Shown here piece after piece: positions 11,301 through 20,400 of a stretch of DNA of 64,000 bases. Position 1 is the stretch's first letter; each line of letters opens with the position of its first letter. The stretch spans positions 223,795-287,794 of the forward strand of contig CM007325.1 in assembly GCA_000333855.2 (NCBI GenBank), read 5' to 3'. The notes below the pieces were generated by a model, which saw nothing but the letters and a program-made list of their open reading frames with translations, did no database searches and was not told the DNA's origin. The position numbers and the translations under genes are program-made. Source of the stretch: Endotrypanum monterogeii. Lineage: Eukaryota; Euglenozoa; Kinetoplastea; Trypanosomatida; Trypanosomatidae.

Positions 11301-14300
11301 GACCTCGCAGCGATGGCAGCGACTGCTGCTGCTGCTGCTGCTGGTGGTGGTGGTGGTGGTGGCAGTGTCTGGAAAGGTGTCGGCAGCGGTGTGGCACTGC
11401 GCCTGACAAGTCAGAGATTTCCTGCGAAAGGGATGGATACACTAACGGAGGGCAGCGCCTCGCCACTGGGAAATCCTGGCCCGGGGACCTACGAACCGGA
11501 AAAAGCGCAACGGTGGGTCCGGCGTCGTGCACCGGCGGTGTCCATGCTCTTCCGCCACGACCGCGGTCCGAGAGGACCCCTTCGCTCCGCTGGAGGGGCC
11601 GTGGAGGAGGACGGCCTTTTGAGTGCCGTCGGCAGTGGAGCAGCGGTTCTCCCCCTGACCCTGCCATCCCGACTGCTCTGTGACGACACCCATTTCCATC
11701 CCGGACCCGGTACGTATGATGTGCGCCCCGGCGAGATGTGGCTTAGTCGGCGTAGTCCACAGTGGACGTTCGGCACGGCGACCCGAGGTACCGTGAGTGA
11801 AGTTGCGCCGGTGAGCGCAGCCGGTGGGAGTACACAAAAAATGAAGGAACCGTCCCTGGACCCCGTCGGAAATCCCGGACCTGGCGCCTACGACACCGAC
11901 ACTGCATACCGCGCGGTACAATGTTCCCCGGCCACGGCGCTTATGTGCACAGCATCCCGCTTCCCTGTAGACGTCAGCCACCGTGTCGGGGGTCAGGACG
12001 GCGTGGCCGAGGTGGGTGCCGCAGAAGATGCTGTACATGCAGCTCCAGGGAGCTACGATGTGGAGAAAGGCTACGCGATAGTGCGTGAGCGCGTAAAGGG
12101 TGGAGTCATGCCGCGCGCCGGGGTGGATGCGCAGAATGAAGTCGGTCAAGAACATCTGCAGTGCCGAGGACCGGGCCCTGGTGCATACACACTGCCGGCT
12201 CTACCCCCGAGTGGACCCACCGCACTCCTCGGCATGAGTGCACCGCGCTTTTCATGGGAGCAAACGCTGATAGCGACTGCAGCCAATGGACAGGTGCCCC
12301 ACCCCGCCAACCACCTCTTCCTTGCAACTACAATCACGCCTGGCCCAGGCGACTATGATGTGGACGCGGTCACGAGCCTCGCGAACCGTCCCGGTGCGAT
12401 CATCAGCCGCGCCCCGCGCGTTTCACTACTTGTGCCGACTGGGACAACCCCCGCGAGTGTGGGTCCTGGCAGCTACATATTGCCCGCGCTGCCGGCTGGT
12501 CGAGGGGCTGTGATGCCCACCGCACCGGTCGCCGACGCTGCAGAGTCGAGGGACGCCGCAGAGCGACCAGGCCCGGGGCTTTACGACCCTGTGGACATGC
12601 ACGCGACCGCCACGCGCACCTTCTCCATGGCTCGCACCAGTGCCCGCTTTCCCGACAGCGGACCACACATGGACAGTGTCGGGCCCGGTGCCTACGAGGT
12701 AATAGACCTCAGCCCCCCTGGGCGATGCGCTGTGATGGGCACTGCTGCTGCCCGTCCAGCGCTGGAGCCAAGGGAGGACCACCATCTCGGGATGGAGGCG
12801 GCAGCACCCGGCCCTGGTGCCTATAGTCCTCAGTATGATCAAGTAGAGAAACGCGCGCCACGCGTTGTGCTGACCCGCGCTTCTGCTGGAAGAGGTGCAA
12901 CTGAGTCTGAGGCGAACGTTGCCGCGTCGATGTCAGCCGGACAGCACGGCAGCGACAGCACTGGGCCGGGTCCGGGTACCTATGAAGTTCGAATGACACG
13001 GGAAGGCCAACTCGTGGAAAGCGGAGCCGGCAGTGGCGCGCCGCACTTCGGCACTGCACCGCGGCTGGCTGACACGACTGCCTCCGCAGCGATTGCCTCA
13101 GGCCCAGGTCCTGGTGCGTACATGCCGGAGGCGTACACTGATATGGGAGTCGGCTTTGGCGGCGCGGTGATCTCCCCAGCGGCACGCATAGGAACAGCAC
13201 CACGTATCTTGGGCGGCGACGACCCGCGCGCAACTGCCGACATGCCTGGCCCCGGGGCCTACGAGCCGAGAAACGGTCTAGCGTGGCCAACTGCCCCCTC
13301 CATCAGTTTCCCGCGCGCCGCCGCTGGTGCTGCTTCTGCTCACGCCATGGGCGATGCCGACACCCCGGGGCCGGGTGCGTACATCACTGTGGCAGCTACA
13401 GGTGTGCGTGCGGCTCAGTTCGGGACGGCGCCACGATTCGCGGAAGGCGAATCGGAAGAAGTGCACCCCTACGCCAACGACATCGCTGGAAACAGGGCGA
13501 GCTCGCCAGGTCCAAACGCCTACGCACCGAACGACGGTGCGATTTGTCCGGTGCGGCCGGCGCATCGCTTCGGAACAGCTGCCCGCCCACTCGCAGCGGC
13601 CGCGGAGTCCGCCACAACGGACGGTGTCGGCCCCGGTGCGTATGAGATCGATTATGGTCTGACACGCAGCTCGCAGGTGCCAACCGCCTCCGCCTACACC
13701 TTCCCACGTGCCGGCGGCAGCAGTGGTGGTGGTCTGCCAGGAGGGGTCGAGGGGAGTGCGGCAGGCGAGGTGGCTGCGCTTCCTGGGCCGGGGGCTTACA
13801 GCCTGGAAGCTGGCTACCAAGCCACGTTGCCCCGCGCCGCTGCTGCCTCGATCTCTGGCGCTGGGGGGTGCGGCGTGAACATCGCCGCCGGGGAACCTTT
13901 CCCTGGACCCGGTGCGTATCATCTGCCGCCCCGCTTCCCTGAAGGTCCACGATGGGGGTTCGGCACAGCAGCAAGGGAGGCTGCTGCAGCAGACGGGACG
14001 CATGCATCCCCATCCGTGGCTGCTGTCTCACCGGGCCCGGGTGCGTATGAGGTGCCGGCACCTGCCCCGGTGCACAGTGGCACCTCATTCCCGAAGGCGA
14101 CGGCAACGGCACCGATCGATGAAGCAGCATCTCCCGGGCCAGGTGCATACAACGTGGTGGATGCTGTGGTGCGGCCATCTGTGACTGGTGTACATTTCGG
14201 GACCGCCCTGAGGTACGGCTCCGCAGACGTCTCTACTGGCGATGTCGCCGGGGCGGTGGCGAACAGTGCTCCAGGTGGGGGCACACAGTGGATACCCGGT

Positions 14301-16028
14301 CCGGGTTGGTATTCGCCGAATATAGATGCTTCCTCGACGATTCAGCCAACGCGGGGTGGTCCTACCTTCACCCAGGCGCCACGCATGGCGCCACCCACAC
14401 CCTCCAATGCTGCGCGAGGAGGGGCAGGAACAGAGGGAGAAAACATAGGCCCCGGCGCTTACGATCTTCATGATGGTATGGCTCTCAGTGCCGCTCCCGC
14501 CTACAGCTTCGGCACTGCTCCGCGCATGCCGCCCGCCGTCGCCCTCGATGCAGCCACTCAGCAAGATGTCGGTCCCGGCAGCTACATGATCGAGGCCGCG
14601 GATACGCATGTGCTGCCTCGCGCGCCAGCCCACGCAATGGCATCCTCCGCGCCGCACGCGCTGCAACTTCACGAGCCCCAGCCAGGTCCGGGCAGCTACG
14701 AATACCCGGTCTCCATTCACGAACACCGACGCTCTGCACTGATATTGGGTCGTCACGGCAACCCATCGGGTGCCATGCACAGCACGCCAGGTCCTGGTGC
14801 ATACAACACAGCCGCTGCACTCGTGGCGCTTCAGCCGTCGGCCGCGGCACATACGTTCGGCACAGCGCCGACGCAGCGGCAGTCCATGGAAGGGGACAGA
14901 GAGGCACCGAACGCGTCGCCGGGACCTGGTGCCTATGACGCAGCTGCCGCGTATACCTCCACCCAGGTAGCGCGGTACCCGGGTGGGTTCACAATGCAAG
15001 GACGGGTACCTGCATCGATGCCAGCGGAATCCGGAGAAGGTCCTGGGCCTGGGGCGTACGACGTGGATAAGGCCATCGAGACCACACAGGCCAGGGGACG
15101 GGGATCAGGCCTCACGATCCCGCGTGGGCCGCGGCCGTTCCAGCGCAGTGGCGATGCGGATGCCTCCCCACTTGTGGGACCAGGCACGTACGATCCCGGT
15201 CGCTCTGATTGGGCCAGTGGTGCCGGGGCGGGACCATCCTTTGGCTCTGCGGTGCGAATGCACGACGCGGCCGACGCTGCGTCAGGAGCCACACCCGGGC
15301 CGGGGGCGTACGCAGTGGCGTCTTCCTTCAATGCAACATCGGCTGCAGAAGCGGCGCCGGCGGTACATTTTGGGACTGCGACGCGGTCACTCACGGCGGA
15401 GCCCAATGAAAATCCAGGCCCTGGCAGCTATGTGCTACCGGATGCCAACACGACGGCCTCGGCGCCGTCCTTCGGGTATGCGGCGCGGCAAACACATCTG
15501 CCGAACACAAATCCGGGGCCTGGTGCGTACAGTCTTTCGCCTATATGGATCGGAGGAAACATCGGTGGCACCGACGCCCTCGGCCCAACCTTTGGCTTTG
15601 CAGAGCGGCCAACGCCGGTGCTCAGCGCAAATCCAGGCCCTGGTGCCTACTACAGGGAGCCGTGGTGGGCCACGTTGGGGCCCGCGCCTGGTCCAACTTT
15701 TGGGTGGGCCGAAAGACCTGGTCCAGAGCTTAACGAGAACCCCGGCCCCGGGACCTACTTTAGAGACTACGCGATGGGTGCGACAGAAGCGAGAGGGACC
15801 AGCTTTGGGTTCGGCCAGCGGATCCCACCAGGGGTCAGCAACTACCCAGGCCCCAGCACACACCTAAAGGATACACGGCCCCCAGTCACAAACAGTACCC
15901 AACCGCACCAGCGACGACCCACAGCGGCAGACACGCTGAGGAAGCTCGCCAGTCTAGGTTACCCCAAAATAGATAGCCATACAAAGCTAGCTGCCACCAC
16001 CACTACAAACGAGGCTGGCACTGAGTGA
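8319..16028 (+). CDS. Giant PGPG-repeat (SHIPPO/STPG family) protein, probable microtubule/flagellar component
   Basis: A 2569-residue protein. Residues 1 to about 755 are mostly disordered but carry Cys clusters: C311xxC314, C321xC323, then C450xC452 with C473 and H478. From about residue 758 to 2510 there are about 36 copies of a PGPGAY-type motif (variants PGPGTY, PGPGSY, VGPGAY), most followed 15-40 residues later by FGTAxR. This is the sperm-tail PG-rich (SHIPPO/ODF3) repeat known from proteins bound to axonemal and other stable microtubules. The last five repeats form a subclass with NPGPG and FGFAER/FGWAER and shorter spacing. An Ala run followed by a Gly run encoded by pure codon repeats interrupts the array near 11320-11363. 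I start at the ATG at 8319; an open frame further upstream begins at GTG and reads CA/TA microsatellites. The repeat family is clear; localisation is inferred. Confidence 0.9.
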   Translation: MPSASSISSYAAYLREVALETNATIAPQVSSVRTSEAATAAVDQPRPSRCKHHRTEHGHSNERHSMTPYDDPYAYDYLQIPESGFMSGTGAMKYYGEGKRHLSAKNEMPRSSQSARGASLSPSSIRETTSCRNTSAARTSNAHQVNVDALQYSFQRLYAVMKHEGRRHRGGDAMSTEQGVPPSRHASCSTQRLRQSVPGRSQPSHLNTEYPKASWNEDCAVIHVPPIDFDSAGDTLQSVGTKTMRVAKGSARTEKAAVIREKPRSATATIGSPVLTSTDTSAMTSSPSKTSSTSSQLSSPPHQPRARQRQCLHCYHPYNFCRCSSPPEPAAGIRSEAPSISKAATLDSVRLQWPGHPRATSSRRPSPQRLSSPVEPDGSSRGVHHGRREPSPVDEGHPGRHERRSDRSRRVHRKKLSVERDADPVVSPRHGRVDHEKNEDILRNIATRTCTCYWADFRHLTMAVNPASHAAGCPYQEHESLYEHMMMGADNGTSRSERAAPGRRCASPASSQGHYTSSGEESRSRPYGRKESTSNAPGASARYMTARTPRVAQPKRAVSGEREVNRTCGRAAIMGSAKRRTYMEAIMETARDTPLAGSGDGRGKAEVPSSPGPAKKSILVTATASSGSSPSATQESLPCEGCPATMEARHAEEHSPQPPQGQTAFVGATATAAAADGVSVSDSNGADSDAAAAVDHIQHEEDRTRGTRGPPGSGIDTNPTDTCLSGKALPREAEQQTVPEGEAPLRALSRPRCRHAVGVPGPGSYQVDLAFAASSAAHSIRGTAIPKAARMPAVKPTTPGPGAYDVYRDKKEVRNTASTEALAIDANTAATHADEEARNDKDLTVTPAVGKQAGTKGIAFARTGDRQLQLQYGDAYVHTSTWEKRAAAVPGPGAYNILDGDRYDQSRPLGVARMGFHFCKSSDGAHFSIAAVAGAATSGAALVPPWRDWAGGAYVGTNKYSFVAHPSLAGGGRRALGEAATEGSLATVLGSSSADLAAMAATAAAAAAGGGGGGGSVWKGVGSGVALRLTSQRFPAKGMDTLTEGSASPLGNPGPGTYEPEKAQRWVRRRAPAVSMLFRHDRGPRGPLRSAGGAVEEDGLLSAVGSGAAVLPLTLPSRLLCDDTHFHPGPGTYDVRPGEMWLSRRSPQWTFGTATRGTVSEVAPVSAAGGSTQKMKEPSLDPVGNPGPGAYDTDTAYRAVQCSPATALMCTASRFPVDVSHRVGGQDGVAEVGAAEDAVHAAPGSYDVEKGYAIVRERVKGGVMPRAGVDAQNEVGQEHLQCRGPGPGAYTLPALPPSGPTALLGMSAPRFSWEQTLIATAANGQVPHPANHLFLATTITPGPGDYDVDAVTSLANRPGAIISRAPRVSLLVPTGTTPASVGPGSYILPALPAGRGAVMPTAPVADAAESRDAAERPGPGLYDPVDMHATATRTFSMARTSARFPDSGPHMDSVGPGAYEVIDLSPPGRCAVMGTAAARPALEPREDHHLGMEAAAPGPGAYSPQYDQVEKRAPRVVLTRASAGRGATESEANVAASMSAGQHGSDSTGPGPGTYEVRMTREGQLVESGAGSGAPHFGTAPRLADTTASAAIASGPGPGAYMPEAYTDMGVGFGGAVISPAARIGTAPRILGGDDPRATADMPGPGAYEPRNGLAWPTAPSISFPRAAAGAASAHAMGDADTPGPGAYITVAATGVRAAQFGTAPRFAEGESEEVHPYANDIAGNRASSPGPNAYAPNDGAICPVRPAHRFGTAARPLAAAAESATTDGVGPGAYEIDYGLTRSSQVPTASAYTFPRAGGSSGGGLPGGVEGSAAGEVAALPGPGAYSLEAGYQATLPRAAAASISGAGGCGVNIAAGEPFPGPGAYHLPPRFPEGPRWGFGTAAREAAAADGTHASPSVAAVSPGPGAYEVPAPAPVHSGTSFPKATATAPIDEAASPGPGAYNVVDAVVRPSVTGVHFGTALRYGSADVSTGDVAGAVANSAPGGGTQWIPGPGWYSPNIDASSTIQPTRGGPTFTQAPRMAPPTPSNAARGGAGTEGENIGPGAYDLHDGMALSAAPAYSFGTAPRMPPAVALDAATQQDVGPGSYMIEAADTHVLPRAPAHAMASSAPHALQLHEPQPGPGSYEYPVSIHEHRRSALILGRHGNPSGAMHSTPGPGAYNTAAALVALQPSAAAHTFGTAPTQRQSMEGDREAPNASPGPGAYDAAAAYTSTQVARYPGGFTMQGRVPASMPAESGEGPGPGAYDVDKAIETTQARGRGSGLTIPRGPRPFQRSGDADASPLVGPGTYDPGRSDWASGAGAGPSFGSAVRMHDAADAASGATPGPGAYAVASSFNATSAAEAAPAVHFGTATRSLTAEPNENPGPGSYVLPDANTTASAPSFGYAARQTHLPNTNPGPGAYSLSPIWIGGNIGGTDALGPTFGFAERPTPVLSANPGPGAYYREPWWATLGPAPGPTFGWAERPGPELNENPGPGTYFRDYAMGATEARGTSFGFGQRIPPGVSNYPGPSTHLKDTRPPVTNSTQPHQRRPTAADTLRKLASLGYPKIDSHTKLAATTTTNEAGTE
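10590..15860 (+). repeat. PGPG/FGTAxR coding repeat array (about 36 units)
   Basis: Degenerate coding repeat. Each unit holds a PGPG[A/T/S]Y motif and usually a downstream FG[T/F/W/Y]A[P/A/E]R motif. Spacing is wide and irregular at the start (first motifs near 10590, 10713, 10988) and tightens to 34-43 residues near the 3' end. Conservation is at protein level; codons vary between units, so this is an old repeat rather than a recent tandem duplication. Confidence 0.9.
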
Positions 16029-17426
16029 GGAGGACAGGGCGAAGAAGCTCTGAGACCACCCTCGAAATATATATATATATATATATAGTTTTCTTGGAGA
16101 GGGGAACGAGTGCACCGTTGAAACAAATCCGTTTGTTCAGCCGTGACTTCGGCTGCACGCCATCGGCTCGACTCTCTCACCCTCCCCCTTCCTTCTGCCC
16201 CGATGTGTGTGTGTGTGTGTGTTTCTATAGAAGGAGGCCTAACCCTTCCTGCATAGATGATACGAGGGGAGAGAAGGGGCGTATGTGCAAAGGGCGAGAG
16301 GGAAGAAACCCAATTTTTTTTTTTTGAAAACTCACGCGCCGCGTCTACCCCGTCCATTGTGTTGGGGTAGTGGTTGTGTGTGGATACTGATGAGGGCCCC
16401 CCCCCTCCCACTCCCCTACACACAAGCGCCGTCACACACACACAGTGCAAGGGAAGTGAGAAGGGGGAGGCTCCTCATCAAATTGCCAACGAAGTTCCGC
16501 TCACATATATATACTATATGCATATAGTGTATATACCCCCCCCCAAAAAAAAAAAGAAGAGTCGACACGGACTAATAAGTGAAGGAAGGCGGTAAGGCTC
16601 GTTGGTGAGTGGAGTGACAGAAAAGCTTGCTCCGAGGAAACCAAGTGGCAGCGATGATAAGGGTAGGGTAATCTCCGCCGCCGTCGCCGTCGCCCCCCCC
16701 CCCTCCTCCTCCTTTCTCACCACATCAGCCGTCTTGAATGATTCTTTTGCTTCCCTACCTATTTCGTTGCCCCCCTCCCCTCTTCACCCCTTCCTTCTCT
16801 GGCTGTGTGTGTGTGTGTGTGTCTTGTCCTTGCGAGAGGCGACGTCTGCGTAGAACTGATTTTCTTCTCTGCGGCGCACCCGTCTGCAATCATCCACCAC
16901 GCGCGGCAGTGAGCACTTCCTCCCCCCCAAAAAAAAAAGAAAAAAAGCAGAATCTCACCATTACAAAACTTTAGACTACAATTAGAGGCACGCACACAAA
17001 CACACACACACAGATATATACATATACATATATAATATACATATGCGTGTGTGTGTGTGTGTATATGGATCTATATACTGTGTAGATCATGATATATATA
17101 TATATGCGACTCGATTCAAGAGGTTCAACTAGACACACAGACATATATTTATATAATATATATAAGCGTTGAAAGCGCACTCAAAACTGAACACAGGCGC
17201 AGCCGCTCTCCCTCCACATCGTCTCTTCTTTTTTTTTTGTATTATCCCTCGCTGTCTTCGGGTCTCGGGGCATCGGGGCGTGTGCTCTGTGGATCTGAAA
17301 GTGTAGAAAAAGAGGAGAAGGAAGGAAAGCGGGTTGGGGGTGGGTGAACGGGTGTTATCCGCCCTTGTGCACAGAGAAGGAAAAAAAAAAAGAGGGTGTT
17401 ACCCCGCCTTGTTTTTATCTTTGCCC
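16029..17426. other. Intergenic region with microsatellites and a TA palindrome
   Basis: 1.4 kb without a credible gene. It contains (TA)n at about 16068-16087, (GT)n near 16205-16221, a 16-bp perfect palindrome ACTATATGCATATAGT at 16513-16528 set in further AT pairs, poly-C near 16690, (GT)n near 16805, and a CA/TA/GT mosaic at 16990-17165. A pyrimidine tract at about 17205-17260 precedes the next gene. Confidence 0.75.
17300..17301 (+). promoter_or_regulatory. Candidate spliced-leader acceptor
   Basis: First AG after the pyrimidine-rich stretch at about 17205-17260, which includes a T9 run. No ATG occurs between it and 17427, giving a predicted leader of about 125 nt. Confidence 0.5.
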
Positions 17427-20400
17427 ATGGCCTCGCTTAGCTCCTCAAATGCCCTGCACGTCGCACCTGGCCGCATGGCTGGGCCCATGTCGTCGCTGGG
17501 TTCACATGAGGGCATGAATCGTGAGCATAGCATGCCACAGCCACCCAGGGCATATTCCATGCAGAGTTCCCCCCAACCCCGTGGGGGCTACAGAAATATG
17601 GGACCGATGAGATCGCCGGTATCGGCAGCGCCGAGTCGTGGTGGTGGTGGGGAGGGGCCCCCTTATGGTATCCCTCCAGGGTTCCGAGCGAAGCTTCCGC
17701 CTGGCTTTATTCCAATGAAGGCACCGCCCACTGTGCCCCTTAAGCACATCCCAAGCACTTCACCGCACCCTCACCCGCTGTCCACATCAGCACGGGCACA
17801 TAAAATAATGATGCCTCCGGGTATGATGCCACAGGGGGGATATTCTGGCGCTGCGGCTACGATGGCACGACCATCACAGTCACCGGCCATGTCATCTCAG
17901 AAGAAGTTCATGATGGTGCCACTCACTGGGCCGCCGATGCGAGCCAACTTGTCGGCACCCTCAGGGACGAGTTTGAGCGGCAGTATGGGCAACCCATCCC
18001 CGTCACCACAACCAACAACGCCAAGTGCAGAAGCGACCAGCACCACCGCTGATAGATCCCACAAGTCCCTCATCCAGCGTGGCTTCAATAGTTTTGTCAA
18101 CCTGCTGGGCCACGGGACAAAATCGAGTCAAGGGAGGGAACAGGGGGACAAGCTGGAGCTGCACAGCCGCGAAGCATCGGGGCTGGCTGCTCATGGTGGG
18201 GTCATGGGCAGTAGCCCCACGAGAAACAACACCACCCTGATTCCGAATAACCACCCAGGCGGCCACCTGTCTCCCAAGCAGCCGCCAGGCCCGCTGCACA
18301 GCCGATCATCTGCGGTCGCACACACGTTATGGGATGCAGCTCCTAGTGGTAGTGCCACTACCGCAGGCGCGCAGGCGAGAGTGCAATCTAATCTGTTTAT
18401 GGCGATGCAGAGCCCCCAAAACAGCGGTGCCTTCCCGGGGGCAGCGAATGCGACCGCACGCCCTCTGCGCCCACCCTCCAGCCGCTCCAGCAGTGTGGTA
18501 ACCCCCTTGCGACAAGACCCACCGCCCACATCGTCACCCCAGCTACTGTCAGAGCGTTTGTCTCGGGCAGTGTCACAGCCCCACACCCAACTCGTTCCGG
18601 CGGCGTCGCTTCCCTCACCAGCACCCACGGCAGCCGTGAACGCAGTGCGTGTCCCGAGTGCAGCCATCATAAAGGAAGGGGCACTTCCTGAAGTCGGAGT
18701 GCTGTCGATCGGGCATCGACTCCATCAATTAGGAGAAAGCTCAGAGGACAGCGATAGCCAAGTGTCCTTGGATGGAGCACTGGCCGACACTGTCAACCAC
18801 GACGACGCAATACAGCACGCAGAGGACCCTGATGTGTCTGCCAAGGGTCCAGACCCCGAGACGAACGCCTCCGCAGGCGCCACGATAGCGGAGATGACTG
18901 CTGCCACCCCATCGGTGCTCTCTCTCTCCCCACGTGGTGACAAGAAGCTCAGCACCCACGCCTCTCGAAGTCACTCGCCAGTGCGACAAGCCGCCGCGAC
19001 GGCGGCTCGTAGCGCCACAGCGGCTGTCAAGCAACAAGAGGAGGAAGGGACGGGTGCACCACGGGGTCCACGAGAGTTGCACCAGACAGTGCTGGAGGCG
19101 AAGAAGCCGAGGAGCACGCAACGGACCCACCCGCTGCAGCCATCTGTGGAGACACACGCGGTGCGAGAAGCGCAATCGCCCAGCGAAGAAGACGACACGC
19201 AAAAACCATCGAGCGTCGATCAAAACTGCGACAGCGTCACATCTACCACATCATGTCGACCCTTGCCATCGCCGTCCCCAGACGCCTCTATCGCATCGGC
19301 CGCGGGGAGGGCGGAGAACCCCCGATCGACGGTTCGCGGTCGTGGTGATGCGGGCGGTGGTGCCTTATCCGGACCCACACAGAAGCGGAAACGCCCGGAC
19401 ACGCCAGGGCACGCCCACCGACCACCATCGAAAATTGATAGTCGTCGTGCGAGCTCTCAGCGCCGCAGCAGTGACGACGAAAAACATATTTCCGATAACG
19501 AAGCCAATGCCAGACGCGGACTGAGGGACCTCTCAACCCGCGATCTCTACCGTCTTGCGAATATCCTCCGTGACACCAACACAAGCCCAACGAGCGGGAA
19601 TATTTATTGTTGGCAGCGGCACAACAGCAGACACGGGCTCTACGGCAGTGAGGACAGCGACGCCGACACAGACAGCGACGGTGATGGTTCTTGGGGGCAC
19701 AGGCGTCCGCAGCGCAGTAGCCAGAGGAGTCGAAGTATGCCTCCTGCTAACACAGTCGGTGTGCCGTGGCGCTACACTGGCACGCATCACTCCTCGAATC
19801 TCTTCGCGTCACCGCCACGGGTACGTCGACCGCTAGGATACATCAATGTCGGCGGCGGTCGTTACGAGCGTGTTGGCGGCAGTCCGTACACGCGCCACCA
19901 GAGCCGCCATCGAGCGGTGTTGGCCGGCGCCAACAGGAGGCAAGGATCCCTCTCTGGCTCGTGGAGGCCGGGTATGCCGCCTCTATTACAAGACGATCAG
20001 CATCTCTCTGTGGCACCTTCGCGTGCAAGTGCTTTTGTGGACACTCGACAAGAGTCTAGCCGGCGTGGCGGCGGTGTCGGCAGCAGCAGCGGGGCCTCTC
20101 TGCACAACGATGGCCAGCAGCGACAGCCACACGGCAGTCACAGATCCCAGCCACGGCGCCGCCCCACTGGGGCTGGTAGTGGTAGCACCACGGGCATCGG
20201 TCTGGATGACACAGTACTTTCAGCTGCAGACTCTCAACACCCCTACTGTCTACCCACCCCAGCCATGCTGCCTCTCTCGCAGTCCATATCCCCCCTGCGT
20301 GACAGCCCGGCGGGCGCGTCTGGGCAGGGTGCGCAGCAGTACCGCAGAGAGTCCTCGCCCCGGCCTGGACTTCTTCTACGGCAGGAACTTGGTCAGCCCT

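Noticed and set aside
10590..15860. Regular repeats as a CRISPR array
   Set aside because: The repeats are coding, degenerate at DNA level and conserved only as protein motifs; the genome is eukaryotic.
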